Of a stretch of DNA of 64,000 bases, positions 51,348 through 59,980 are shown piece by piece; position 1 is the first letter of the stretch, and each line of letters opens with the position of its first letter. The translations under genes were made by a program, and so were the position numbers. The stretch lies in the NCBI RefSeq assembly GCF_900112845.1, contig NZ_FONG01000017.1, positions 1 through 64,000 on the forward strand. The letters are read 5' to 3'. This DNA comes from Actinacidiphila alni. Its GTDB lineage: Bacteria > Actinomycetota > Actinomycetes > Streptomycetales > Streptomycetaceae. Under the pieces are notes generated by a model that ran no database searches, had not been told where the DNA came from, and saw nothing but the letters and a program-made list of their open reading frames with translations.

Positions 51348-52244
51348 ATGGCGGGACTGGCGGTTGCCTGGAGGCGCTCCGCGATCGGACGGCTGGTCAA
51401 GCAGGCCACCCACATCGAACTGATGCACCGTTCGATGGGATTCGCCGCGCTCGGTTTCGTCACCCTGATGCCGCTGCTGGTGGTGGTGGCCGCCGCGACG
51501 CCGTGGGAGCACCGGCCCGGTTTCGCGCAGTGGGTCGTGGACGGCATGGGCCTGGACTCCGCCGGATCGCACAGCGTCCGCAGCCTGTTCGCCGCGCCCC
51601 GCAACGTACTGAGCGCCACCAGTGCCTGGAGCCTGGCCTCGCTCGCCTACTTCGGCCTCACCTTCGTGGCGAGCGTGGAGACCGGCTACCGCAAGATCTG
51701 GGACCTGCCGTCCGGGCCCTGGCACCGCGACTGGCGGCGCGCGGTGTGGCTGACGGTGCTCACCGGTTATCTGTTCTGCGAGTCGCAGAGCGCCGCCCTC
51801 ATGGGCAGCGGGCTGCTGCGCGGCGGCGTGCGGATCGCGCTCACCTTCCTGCTGGGCGTGGTCTTCTTCGCCTGGGGCCAGCACTTCCTGGTCGGCGGGC
51901 GGGTGCGCGTCCGTACCGCCCTGCCGGGCGCGGTCTTCACCATGCTCGGCCTGGCGGGTCTGCGGATCTTCTCGCACCTGTTCTTCGCGCCGATGATCGT
52001 CTCCAACGCCGGTACGTACGGCCCCGTCGGGACGGTGCTCACCGTCGTCACCTGGCTGGTCGGCGTCGGCTTCGTCGTCTTCGGCGGGGCGCTGCTCGGG
52101 CGGCACGTACGGGACGGGCGGATGCTGCGGCGGGGCGCCGAGATTCCCCGGCCGCAGCGGCCGGGCGACTGGTACGAGGAGCCGGTCGAGACGGCTCCGG
52201 GTGTGCTGTGGCGGTCGGACGGGTCGGGCGGAGCGATCGACTAG
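51348..52244 (+). CDS. YihY/virulence-factor-BrkB-like membrane protein
   Basis: ATG 51348, after GGGGGAAGGTGACACC, gives 298 residues with about six membrane segments (starting SMGFAALGFVTLMPLLVVVAA and ending GTVLTVVTWLVGVGFVVFGGALL). The layout fits the YihY/BrkB (formerly RNase BN) superfamily, though the typical central motif is weak. The cytoplasmic tail is charged and ends WRSDGSGGAID. It converges with the ATP-grasp gene, overlapping by 4 bp. Confidence 0.7.
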   Translation: MAGLAVAWRRSAIGRLVKQATHIELMHRSMGFAALGFVTLMPLLVVVAAATPWEHRPGFAQWVVDGMGLDSAGSHSVRSLFAAPRNVLSATSAWSLASLAYFGLTFVASVETGYRKIWDLPSGPWHRDWRRAVWLTVLTGYLFCESQSAALMGSGLLRGGVRIALTFLLGVVFFAWGQHFLVGGRVRVRTALPGAVFTMLGLAGLRIFSHLFFAPMIVSNAGTYGPVGTVLTVVTWLVGVGFVVFGGALLGRHVRDGRMLRRGAEIPRPQRPGDWYEEPVETAPGVLWRSDGSGGAID

Positions 52245-53401
52245 CCCGCGGCCGCGGCCGTCGCCGCCGCCGGGGTGAGGTGGACGGGGTCGGGCCGGAC
52301 GGCTTGCTCCGGCAGGACGGCTGCCGGCTCGGGCAGGAGCGCCGGCTCCGGGTGGGTGGCCGGGCGGCCGGGGGCGACCTCCAGCACGCTCTCGGTGACC
52401 GCGATCCTCCCGCCGAGCCGCGGCACCGGAAGCGTTCCCGGGTCGCCGGTCAGCAGCAGCCGTACCGCCGCCCACGGGAGGTTGAGCCCGCTGAAGGCTG
52501 TCTGGAAAATGCCCGCGGACGGCCGCGGGTTGGCCTCGAGGAGCACCGGGCGGCCCGCGCGGTGCCGGAGCTGGACGTTGGACAGATACGCAAGCCGGAA
52601 GTGCCCGACCAGCCGGCGCGCGATCGCGACCAGGGCCGGGTCGTCGAGCAGATGACGGTAACGCCCCTGCTTGGAGCGGGCGATGCCCGCGATCATCGCG
52701 CCGCCCGGGGCCGACAGGCAGTCCACGCTGATCTCGGGTCCCTCCAGATACGGCATCACCAGGAATTCCGGTACGGCCTCCCCTTCGTCGGCCGCGCGCC
52801 GCATCGCGCCCGCCACCGACGCGACCGACGCCAGCGGCAACGGCGCGGCCAGCAGGTCCTTCAGGCGCAGCGGCCGGTCGTCCAGGATCCGGAAGCCGAA
52901 CGCCGAGAATTCCCCGGCGGGTTTGACGCACAACCGTTCACCGGCCGTGTCGGCGGCCAACTCCTCGACAGCGGTGAGGAATTGGTCGGCGTCCGACACC
53001 ACCCGCCACGGCGGCACCGGCACCCCGGCCGCGCGGGCCGCCTCGTACGTACGGCCCTTGCTCGTCAGGACGTCCACGGCCGCGGGCGGCGAACACATCA
53101 CCCGCGTACCGATGTCGGCGAACTCCCCGGTGCGGCCGGCGAGGGCGGCCAGCCGGCGGGGCGGTACGAGGACGTCGATCGCGTGCCGCCGGCAGAAGTC
53201 GAGCGCGAAGGCGGCGTAGTCGGCGTCCCCGACGTACCGCGGTTCCGGCTCCCCCACATCGCATGCGGCGAGCGCCGGCGCGTCCCGCTGCACATTGGTC
53301 CCGTAGATCCGTACGTCCACCGCGTCGGGGTTGTCGCGCAGCATCCCCATCACCTGCGCCGACGCGACTCCCGCGCTGCTGAGCCATATCCGAAGTGCTA
53401 T
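52241..53401 (-). CDS. ATP-grasp protein with apparent ATA start codon
   Basis: The frame up to codon ATA at 53401 has an ideal AAAGGAG Shine-Dalgarno 7 nt upstream. It adds an N-terminal strand (LRIWLSSAGVASAQ) that matches what ATP-grasp relatives carry at their start. The first ATG/GTG in frame lies about 45 bp inside. The 386-residue protein has the pre-ATP-grasp segment (DVLVPPRRLAALAGRTGEF), ATP-binding strands (ERLCVKPAGEFSAFGFRIL, EFLVMPYLEGPEISVD) and the metal-site end VLLEANPRPSAG. It is a carboxylate-amine ligase by family; the substrate is unknown. The C-terminal 60 residues are Pro/Ala-rich. Confidence 0.75.
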   Translation of the reverse strand: MALRIWLSSAGVASAQVMGMLRDNPDAVDVRIYGTNVQRDAPALAACDVGEPEPRYVGDADYAAFALDFCRRHAIDVLVPPRRLAALAGRTGEFADIGTRVMCSPPAAVDVLTSKGRTYEAARAAGVPVPPWRVVSDADQFLTAVEELAADTAGERLCVKPAGEFSAFGFRILDDRPLRLKDLLAAPLPLASVASVAGAMRRAADEGEAVPEFLVMPYLEGPEISVDCLSAPGGAMIAGIARSKQGRYRHLLDDPALVAIARRLVGHFRLAYLSNVQLRHRAGRPVLLEANPRPSAGIFQTAFSGLNLPWAAVRLLLTGDPGTLPVPRLGGRIAVTESVLEVAPGRPATHPEPALLPEPAAVLPEQAVRPDPVHLTPAAATAAAAG

Positions 53402-53706
53402 GGCGATTCTCCTTTGCCGTCCCTGCGAGCCCCCCGAGGCCGCCGTCCGAGCATGCGGGCGCGGGGCACGGACGGCCCAAGTCCCCGCAGGCCGCGCGCC
53501 CTTTCCCGATCATGTGTGAGCGCACCCTAACGCTTCACTGTGACGCGGAGATTTCCGACCCACGTCAACTCGCCAACATCACGGGACGGGTTCCGGTGTG
53601 CGCTGGGGATTCCTGGGGCTGGACGGTTCAGACGGCGCCGTGGTGCGCGATGCCGAGCACCAGGACAAAGCGCCTTCCGCTACCGTCACGCTGCGCGGCG
53701 GCCGGC
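53402..53706. other. Gene-free interval before DoxX
   Basis: About 305 bp with no credible gene. It contains the Shine-Dalgarno and presumed promoter area of the ATP-grasp gene (a TAGGGT box near 53525-53530 on the minus strand) and the 3' side of the DoxX gene. No strong hairpin is seen. Confidence 0.5.
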
Positions 53707-54069
53707 TCACCACGCCGTGGCGAGCCACACCGTCACCGCGGCCGCCACGATCAGGGCCGCATTGAGCCCGGTGTCCTTCGCCTCGCCGCGCGACAAGTGG
53801 AGTGCGGCGGCGAGGAGTTGGAGGACGAGGAAACCGGCCGCGGCGACGAGGGCGAGGGCGGGCGCGACACCGGTGAGCGGGGGCAGCAGCAGCCCGGCGG
53901 CGCCGAGTATCTCGACCGCGCCGATGCCCCGGACGACCGGCATCGGCACGGTGTCCACCCAGCCCATCATCGGCGCGAGCCGCTCCTTGCTCTGGACGGC
54001 CTTCTTGCCGCCCGCGTAGAGGTAGAAGGCGGCCAGCAGGGCCGCGACGATCCAGTAGGCAGTCTTCAT
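53707..54069 (-). CDS. DoxX-family membrane protein
   Basis: ATG 54069 after GAGGAGACGCAC encodes 120 residues with four membrane helices. The start is YWIVAALLAAFYLYAGGKKAVQSKERL, followed by IGAVEILGAAGLLLPPLTG. DoxX-like proteins are small quinone- or thiosulfate-linked membrane proteins; the role here is unknown. It is divergent from the HxlR regulator with shared half-sites in between, so it is its likely target. Confidence 0.88.
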   Translation of the reverse strand: MKTAYWIVAALLAAFYLYAGGKKAVQSKERLAPMMGWVDTVPMPVVRGIGAVEILGAAGLLLPPLTGVAPALALVAAAGFLVLQLLAAALHLSRGEAKDTGLNAALIVAAAVTVWLATAW

Positions 54070-54106
54070 GTGCGTCTCCTCCGACGTCATCGGTCATGGT
54101 TACGAC

Positions 54107-54149
54107 TTGTAAGCAGCCACATGATCGGTGACGATGGAAAGGCTTACAA
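54107..54149. promoter_or_regulatory. HxlR-type half-sites between doxX and hxlR-like genes
   Basis: Perfect inverted 8-mers TTGTAAGC (54107-54114) and GCTTACAA (54142-54149) lie in the divergent interval, 27 bp apart. They are suited to a winged-HTH dimer pair. Confidence 0.6.
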
Positions 54150-54195
54150 AAGGCACACGGGTGTGCGTGACGCACACCGCCCACGGGAGATTCCG

Positions 54196-54591
54196 ATGTC
54201 GACGTACCGCCGTTCCTGCCTGATCCGCGGCGACGGCGGCCGCGCGATCCGCGGCCTCCTGGACCGCGTCGGCGACAAATGGACCCTGCTGGTCGTCACC
54301 ACCCTCGACGGCGAACGCCTGCGCTTCACCGAACTCCAGCACCGCGTCCCCGGCATCTCCCAGCGCATGCTGACCCGCACCCTGCGCCACCTCGAACGCG
54401 ACGGCCTGATCACCCGCACCGCCTACCCCGAGGTCCCCCCACGCGTCGAATACGCCCTCACCCCCCGCGGCCGCACCCTCATCGCCCCTGCCGTCGCCCT
54501 CGCCGAATGGGCCGTCGACAACGACCCGGCCATCACCGCCAGCCAGGCGGCGTACGACGCCGCACACCCGTCCGCCGCCGCGACGGACTGA
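54196..54591 (+). CDS. HxlR-family transcriptional regulator
   Basis: The 131-residue winged HTH starts MSTYRRSCLIRGDGGRAIRG. It has the typical LLDRVGDKWTLLVVTTL, RFTELQHRVPGISQRMLTRTLRHLERDGLI, and YALTPRGRTLI. Cys8 is in the position where redox- or electrophile-sensing HxlR proteins (YodB/HypR type) carry their reactive cysteine. That would fit a DoxX partner, though this is inference. Confidence 0.92.
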   Translation: MSTYRRSCLIRGDGGRAIRGLLDRVGDKWTLLVVTTLDGERLRFTELQHRVPGISQRMLTRTLRHLERDGLITRTAYPEVPPRVEYALTPRGRTLIAPAVALAEWAVDNDPAITASQAAYDAAHPSAAATD

Positions 54592-54646
54592 CGGCACGTC
54601 AATTGCTGTGATCCGTAAGGGCGTCACGGGCGTCCGGGCCGGGGTC

Positions 54647-56014
54647 TCAGCGTGACGGCGCCGGCCGGCCGATCTGGAGGAGGGAAGCCGGCGCCGGAGC
54701 GGCACAACAGCCGCTGTTCTGCTGGGTGTTGGCGGAGTCGGTGAGGAGGCCGGGGCCGCCGCAGACGCCGGTTTCGGGGAGGGTGAGGACGACGCGGTCG
54801 GCCGCTTCGGTGTCGCCGGCGAGGGCCGCGGTGATCGAGCGGACCTGCTCGTAGCCGGTCAGGGCGAGGAAGGTCGGGGCGCGGCCGTAGGACTTCTGGC
54901 CGGCGATGTAGAAGTCGGGTTCGGGGTGGGCGAGTTCGCGGTGGCCGTGGGGGCGGACGGTGCCGCAGGAGTGCTGGTTGGGGTCGATCTCCGGGGCGAG
55001 GGCGGCCGGGGCCTGAAGGCGTTCGTCGAGGCCGAGGCGGAGTTCGGCCAGGAAGGACAGGTCGGGGCGCAGGCCGGTCAGGACGATCACCTCGTCCACC
55101 GGGTCCAGGCGGCGGCCGTCGTCCCCGACAAGGACCAGGCGGCCGTCGGCGGCCCGTTCGACCGCCTCGGTGCGGAAACCGGTGACCGCCTCGGCGTGGC
55201 CGTCGTCCACCGCCGCCTTGGCGGCCAGGCCGAGGGCGCCGCGCGCGGGCAACTGGTCGGCGCTGCCGCCGCCGTACGTGGCGCCGCCCAGTGCCCGGCG
55301 CAGCACCCACACCGCGCGGGTGCCCGGGATGTCCCGGGCGAGTGCGGCGAGTGCCGCGAGCGCGGTGAAGGCGGAGGCGCCGGAGCCGATGACGGCGGTG
55401 CGCCGGCCCGCGTACCTGGCCCGTACGGCCGGGTCGCCGAGGTCGGGGACGCGGTACGCGAGGCGGTCGGCGGCGGCGCGTTCGCCCAGCGCGGGCAGGC
55501 CGTTGCCGCCCGCCGGGGCCGGCAGCGACCACGTACCGGAGGCATCGATGACGGCCCGGGCCCGTACGCGTTCCTCCCGGCCGTCCGCCGTCACGCGGTC
55601 GACGGTGAAGGGCCGCCCGTCCCGGCCCTCGTCCACCACCCGGTCGCGGCCCGCGCGGGACACCCCGGTGACGGTGGCCCCGTACGTCACGGCGGCGCCG
55701 AGCGCGTCGGCGAGCGGCTGGAGGTAGCCGCTGACCCACTCGGCGCCGGTCGGATACGCCTCGGGGTCCGGCGCGTCCCACCCTGCCGTGGCGAGCAGCC
55801 GCTCCGCGGCGGGGTCGGTCAGCTCGGCCCACCGCGAGAACAGCCGTACGTGCCCCCACTCCCGTACCGCCTGTGCGGCCTTCGCACCGCGCTCCAACAC
55901 CCGTACGGGCAGGCCGCGTTCGGCCAGATGCGCGGCAGCGGCGAGGCCGACGGGGCCGGCCCCGATGACGACGACGGGCAGGCCGGAGGCGGGGCTGGCG
56001 GCAGGTGATGACAC
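54647..56014 (-). CDS. FAD-dependent oxidoreductase of arsenic-type locus (ArsO-like)
   Basis: The GTG at 56014 after AAGAGGTG gives 455 residues. It is a flavoprotein monooxygenase-type fold with FAD motif GAGPVG, a second Rossmann motif GSGASAF and the ATG-like VIVLTGLRPD. Its division from an ArsR gene with CxC metal site, across a tandem-repeat operator, matches the ArsO-type flavoproteins of Streptomyces arsenic clusters. The C-terminus contains Cys-rich pieces (TGVCGGPG, NSGCCAAP) that could bind metalloid. No arsenate reductase, ArsB or Acr3 gene is nearby. Confidence 0.75.
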   Translation of the reverse strand: MSSPAASPASGLPVVVIGAGPVGLAAAAHLAERGLPVRVLERGAKAAQAVREWGHVRLFSRWAELTDPAAERLLATAGWDAPDPEAYPTGAEWVSGYLQPLADALGAAVTYGATVTGVSRAGRDRVVDEGRDGRPFTVDRVTADGREERVRARAVIDASGTWSLPAPAGGNGLPALGERAAADRLAYRVPDLGDPAVRARYAGRRTAVIGSGASAFTALAALAALARDIPGTRAVWVLRRALGGATYGGGSADQLPARGALGLAAKAAVDDGHAEAVTGFRTEAVERAADGRLVLVGDDGRRLDPVDEVIVLTGLRPDLSFLAELRLGLDERLQAPAALAPEIDPNQHSCGTVRPHGHRELAHPEPDFYIAGQKSYGRAPTFLALTGYEQVRSITAALAGDTEAADRVVLTLPETGVCGGPGLLTDSANTQQNSGCCAAPAPASLLQIGRPAPSR

Positions 56015-56039
56015 GACGACACCTCTTGATTCGACGTTT

Positions 56040-56096
56040 GTCTATGTCCGATGCCTTCGACGGTTGCACGACACATAGACGAGCGTCAACATAGAC
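56040..56096. promoter_or_regulatory. ArsR operator repeats
   Basis: One GTCTATGT (56040-56047) and two inverted copies ACATAGAC (56073-56080, 56089-56096) lie between the divergent flavoprotein and arsR genes. The last copy ends 2 bp before the arsR ATG. Confidence 0.7.
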
Positions 56097-56098
56097 GT

Positions 56099-56461
56099 AT
56101 GTCGAAGTCCTTGCCCGTCGTCGAACTGCCGGTCCTCCAGGACGCGGCGCAGTGCTGCCCGCCGATCACCGCGGGCGCGCTGCCGGTCGCCGACTCCGAG
56201 CGGATGGCCGCCCTCTTCAAGGCCCTGTCGGACCCGGTCCGGCTCCGCCTCTTCTCCCGGATCGCCTCCCACCCCGGCGGCGAGGCGTGCGTCTGCGACA
56301 TCCAGGACGTCGGCGTCTCCCAGCCAACCGTCTCCCACCACCTGAAAAAACTCCGCGAGGCCGGCCTGCTCACCTCGCAGCGGCGCGGCACCTGGGTCTA
56401 CTACCGCGTCGAGCCGGCCGCGCTCGCCGGCATGAGCCAACTGCTGGCCGTGCCTTCCTGA
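56099..56461 (+). CDS. ArsR-family metalloid-responsive repressor
   Basis: ATG 56099 gives 120 residues. The winged HTH is standard (MAALFKALSDPVRLRLFSRIAS, VSQPTVSHHLKKLREAGLL, RRGTWVYYRVEP). Cysteines Cys19-Cys20 (AQCCPP) and the alpha3 motif CVCD (Cys64, Cys66) are those expected for As(III)/Sb(III) sensing. It should repress itself and the divergent flavoprotein gene through the GTCTATGT sites. Confidence 0.93.
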   Translation: MSKSLPVVELPVLQDAAQCCPPITAGALPVADSERMAALFKALSDPVRLRLFSRIASHPGGEACVCDIQDVGVSQPTVSHHLKKLREAGLLTSQRRGTWVYYRVEPAALAGMSQLLAVPS

Positions 56462-56482
56462 GCCGCTCAGGAAGGCACGGGC

Positions 56483-56911
56483 TCAGACGCGCTCGCGCAC
56501 CCACGCCGGATCGGGATTGGTGTGCGCGGTCCCGGCCACGACCACCGTCGGCACCGTCTCGTTGCCGTCGTTGACGGCCCTGACCGCCGCCGCGGCCTCC
56601 GCGTCCCGCCAGATGTTCACCCAGTGCAGCCGCCCCGCCCGCGGGCCCAGCCGTATCCGCAGCCGCAGGCAGTACGCGCACCCCGGCCGCCAGAACACCA
56701 CCGGCCGCCCGTCCGCCGCGCTGCGCCGCCGCGCCTCGGCGACGCCCACCGACCGCGGGAAGACCATCGGCGAATACACGGCGGCGAGCAGCGCGCACGC
56801 CACCAGTACGACCGCGGCCCCGCCGCCGTCCCCGCCCGCGGCCATCGCCCCCGCGACCACCGCGCCGCCGAGCAGCGTCAGCCCCGACAACCTCCACACC
56901 CGCCACCACAT
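56483..56911 (-). CDS. Membrane-anchored glutaredoxin/mycoredoxin-like protein
   Basis: The 142-residue protein has two N-terminal membrane segments (about 8-26 and 31-50) and a glutaredoxin domain. The active site is CAYC (Cys78, Cys81) in FWRPGCAYCLRLR, followed by a cis-Pro-type VPTVVVAG. Mycoredoxins reduce mycothiol mixed disulfides and serve some arsenate reductases. Adjacency to an ArsR/flavoprotein locus is suggestive, but the gene is convergent with arsR. Confidence 0.88.
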   Translation of the reverse strand: MWWRVWRLSGLTLLGGAVVAGAMAAGGDGGGAAVVLVACALLAAVYSPMVFPRSVGVAEARRRSAADGRPVVFWRPGCAYCLRLRIRLGPRAGRLHWVNIWRDAEAAAAVRAVNDGNETVPTVVVAGTAHTNPDPAWVRERV

Positions 56912-57026
56912 GCTGCCGCAGGTTACTCCCCGGTTCCGGGGGCCGGACGCGCGCGCGTCCTCAGCCGCAGTGGCCGCCCGACAGGCACGGCGGGACGCCG
57001 TACGTCGTCGTCGGCCGCGGTCGGGG

Positions 57027-57896
57027 TCACGGCCGCACGGTGGCGCGGTCGCCGGTCCCGGGCTGGGCGGCGTACGTGTCGACGAGGGAGAAGGCGACGA
57101 GGTAGCGGTGGTCCGCGTAGGCGGAACGGCTCACCGCGCGCGTCCACAGCGGGTGCCAGGCCACGTAGTACGTGCCCTCGACGGCGGACTTCCGTGGCGG
57201 GCCGTCGAGTTGGAGGTCCCCGGTGTCCGCCTCCGGCGGGCACGGGCGCTCCGCCACCGCAGCCTGGAGACCGACCTCGGCCCCCGTCGGGGCGGCGGCC
57301 TGCGCGGCCGGGACGTACCCCGTGGACAGGCAGATCGGCCGCGACCCCGGCGGTTCCGTGCTGCCCCGCTGCACCGCGGAGGGCGAAGCATCGCCGCCGG
57401 CCTCGCTCAGCCATGTGGCCATGGCGGTCAGCGTGTTCCGGCCGGCGTCCGTGCCGGCCCACTTCTTCTCGGCCAGTACGGCGTCGAGTTGGCGCAGGCG
57501 CGTGCGGATGTCCCCGTCGAACGCGAGGTAGAGGACGGTGTTGCGGGTGCAGCGGATCGGCGACCAATTCCTCGGCCCGAACATCGCGCCCTGTTCCAGC
57601 GTCCGGCAGGAGTCCGCCACCGACGTGCCGACCGGCACCGCCCAGGGCAGCGCGGCCCTCAACTCCCCCAGCCGCGCGGCCCCTTCCCGCGCCGCGTCCG
57701 CACCCGCACTCCGCGTGGCCGCCGAGCGCGCGAAGGCACCGACATCCGGCGGCGGCCGGTCCCACGTCCGGTGGATCTGCCACAGCGCACCGAGCACGAC
57801 CGCGCACACCACGAAGAGCACGAGCGACACGACGCCCACACACCCACGTACCCATGCCGGCGACCCGCCCCGCGCCACCCCCGCCGAATGCCCCAT
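57027..57896 (-). CDS. Single-pass membrane protein, unknown function
   Basis: I start at ATG 57896 (MGHSAGVARGG); an ATG 66 bp upstream is possible. The 289-residue protein has one hydrophobic helix (about 19-43), so the rest is outside the membrane. The extracellular part has about four cysteines (DSCRTLEQG, SPIRCTRNT, RPICLSTG, RPCPPE) probably in disulfides. No family is recognised. A secreted or anchored role is inferred from the topology only. Confidence 0.65.
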   Translation of the reverse strand: MGHSAGVARGGSPAWVRGCVGVVSLVLFVVCAVVLGALWQIHRTWDRPPPDVGAFARSAATRSAGADAAREGAARLGELRAALPWAVPVGTSVADSCRTLEQGAMFGPRNWSPIRCTRNTVLYLAFDGDIRTRLRQLDAVLAEKKWAGTDAGRNTLTAMATWLSEAGGDASPSAVQRGSTEPPGSRPICLSTGYVPAAQAAAPTGAEVGLQAAVAERPCPPEADTGDLQLDGPPRKSAVEGTYYVAWHPLWTRAVSRSAYADHRYLVAFSLVDTYAAQPGTGDRATVRP

Positions 57897-58096
57897 GCCC
57901 GCATGATCCCTGCCCCGTACAGGAGTTGCGGCAACGACCGGATCTCCTTCCGGTCTCGCCATCCGGAATGCCGGCCGCCGGTCCGTACGGCCCCGCTCCT
58001 CCCGGCCGCACTGTCAGTGCCACGATCTACGGTGCGGCCATGTCCTTCCCCTGACCGGAGCCGGCAGTTCGGCCGGACCGCCGGTGCCCGCCCCGC

Positions 58097-58807
58097 TCAC
58101 TCGTCGTCTCCGCCGACGAAGTCCACGCCGCCGCTGCCGGAGAGCGTGACGTAGCCGTTCTCCCACCGGAATCGCCATCCTCCGGCATCGCTCACGCATG
58201 ACGCGCGCGTCCATTGGCACTGGTACCGGGTGGGTTTCCCCGCGTCCTCGACACGGACCGTCTTCGGCAGCCGGTCGCATCGGGCCGGGCCCTTGTCCGC
58301 GCGCTGCCGGGCGGCCTCGTACACCGCGTCGGCCGTCAACGTACCGCTGACCACCACGGCGTCGTACTGGCTGAGGCCGTCCCCGAGAGAGGTGGAATAG
58401 ACCCTCCACACGAGGTCGAGACCACTGCGGATCACCGTGCAGCGTTCGACCGTCTGGGCGCCGATGGACCCATCGGCCTCGCACGTGCCGGGCCGAACCT
58501 CGCCGGAGGCCGACTGCGCCGCCGTGCGGTGCACCAGGTCGCGCATCACCTCGTCCGTGTCCGGAGGCAGGACGACCTTGGACCCCTCGCCGGGCGGAGC
58601 GGCGGAGTCGTCGGCGTGCGGCGGGACCTCCATTGCCAGCGGCGCCCCTTCGACGCGGGACGGGGCAGTCGGTTCGCTCCGGTCGCAGACCGACGCGGTC
58701 CCCGGCGAGCAGGCCGCGAGCAGCAGTACGACGGGTACGGCGGCACCCGCGGCGACCGGCCCGAGCGCCCGTCCCGCGGCGCCAGTGCGCCACACCGCCA
58801 CCGCCAC
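58097..58807 (-). CDS. Lipoprotein, unknown function
   Basis: The GTG at 58807 starts a 236-residue protein with a signal peptide ending in lipobox LLAAC (Cys33). The mature part has six or more cysteines (SVCDR, GTCEAD, ERCTVI, ARCDRL, YQCQW, ASCVSD) likely to form disulfides. The C-terminus is acidic. It runs in the same direction as the previous single-pass protein and may be functionally paired with it. The 58808-59072 interval to its right holds direct repeats (CATGGCCC, CCGGTCCT) but no gene. Confidence 0.75.
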   Translation of the reverse strand: MAVAVWRTGAAGRALGPVAAGAAVPVVLLLAACSPGTASVCDRSEPTAPSRVEGAPLAMEVPPHADDSAAPPGEGSKVVLPPDTDEVMRDLVHRTAAQSASGEVRPGTCEADGSIGAQTVERCTVIRSGLDLVWRVYSTSLGDGLSQYDAVVVSGTLTADAVYEAARQRADKGPARCDRLPKTVRVEDAGKPTRYQCQWTRASCVSDAGGWRFRWENGYVTLSGSGGVDFVGGDDE

Positions 58808-59072
58808 GTCCCCACGTCCCTTCCCCAGCCCTCACCCGGTCCTCGCCCGGTCCTTGCATGGCCCCCCCCTGCATGGCCCGTGCCCGTATGCACGGCGGGG
58901 GCCCAAGGGTAGCGAGCGGGGATCGGGTGCTGAAGGCTCCCGCGGTGCGCCCGGTCCTCGGGCTTCGCCCGACACACGTCGCCGGGAGCCTTGGTGACCT
59001 CGGTCTTGCCGTCCGCCCGGGAGGCGCACTCCGCGGTCCTTCCGGTGGGACCGACCGTCGACGACCGGAGCG

Positions 59073-59119
59073 TTGACATCCCTAGCTAACAGCATTAGCT
59101 TTAAGTTAATGACGTTAGC
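59073..59119 (+). promoter_or_regulatory. Promoter with 35-bp TetR-type palindrome
   Basis: TTGACA (59073-59078), exactly 17 bp, TAGCTT (59096-59101) is a near-consensus vegetative promoter. A 35-bp imperfect palindrome GCTAACAGCATTA...TGACGTTAGC (59085-59119) covers the spacer, the -10 and the start site, so a bound repressor would occlude RNA polymerase. The TetR gene in the operon is the obvious ligand-responsive repressor. Confidence 0.75.
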
Positions 59120-59146
59120 CACTCAGTCGTTCCGACGGAGGACCCC

Positions 59147-59980
59147 ATGCCCGAGTACCTGACCATCGGTGAACACACCCTCGCCTACGACCTGACCGGC
59201 GAGGGCCCCCTCGTCGTGCTGGCGCACGGGCTGGGCGACAGCCGGCACTCGTACCGCTTCGTCGCCCCGGCGCTGGCCGCGGCCGGTTACCGGGTCGCGA
59301 ACGTCGACGTCCGCGGCTGCGGCGACTCCGGTCTCGGCTGGGACGGCTACAGCCGCACCGACATCGCCGGCGACTTGGTCGCTCTCGTACGGCACCTCGG
59401 CGGCCCGGCCGTGATCGTCGGGCACTCGATGAGCGGCGGCGCGGCGACCATCGCCGCCGCCACCGCTCCCGACCTGATCAACGGCGTCGTCGAACTGGCC
59501 CCGTTCACCCGCAAGCAGGCCGCCGACCTCGGCGCCCTCGTCCGGGTCAAGCCGTACCGGAAGGGTGCCCTCCTGATGGCCCGGGTCGCCATGCTCGGCA
59601 GCCTGCCGGCCTGGAAGACGTATCTGGACCTGGCGTACCCGGCCAAGCCCGCCGACTGGGACGCCGAACTGGCCCGTATCGACGCCAAGATGAGCGAGCC
59701 CGGCCGGATGAAGGTCCTCCAGGCCATGTGCCAGTCGGCGGCCGACGCCGGCGCCCAACTGCCCCACGTCGCCTGCCCCGTGCTGATCGTCGAGGGCAGC
59801 GCCGACCCCGACTGGGCCGACCCGCGCGCCGAGGGGGAGCGGATCCTCGCCGAACTGCCCCAGGGCCTCGGCGAACTGGCGGTCATCGAAGGCGCCGGAC
59901 ACTACCCGCACGCCCAAACCCCGCAGGAAGTCGTTGAGTTGACCCTGTCCTTCCTGGCCAGGACGACCGCCCGTGCCTAG
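59147..59980 (+). CDS. Alpha/beta hydrolase
   Basis: ATG 59147 follows CGGAGGACCCC; 277 residues. The nucleophile elbow is GHSMSGG (Ser94), with the oxyanion segment LAHGLGDSRHSYRF and a late VEGSADPDWA acid and GAGHYPHAQ histidine. There is no signal peptide, so it acts in the cytoplasm, as an epoxide hydrolase, esterase or lactonase. It overlaps the TetR gene by 8 nt, and the two are co-transcribed from the palindromic promoter. Confidence 0.9.
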   Translation: MPEYLTIGEHTLAYDLTGEGPLVVLAHGLGDSRHSYRFVAPALAAAGYRVANVDVRGCGDSGLGWDGYSRTDIAGDLVALVRHLGGPAVIVGHSMSGGAATIAAATAPDLINGVVELAPFTRKQAADLGALVRVKPYRKGALLMARVAMLGSLPAWKTYLDLAYPAKPADWDAELARIDAKMSEPGRMKVLQAMCQSAADAGAQLPHVACPVLIVEGSADPDWADPRAEGERILAELPQGLGELAVIEGAGHYPHAQTPQEVVELTLSFLARTTARA

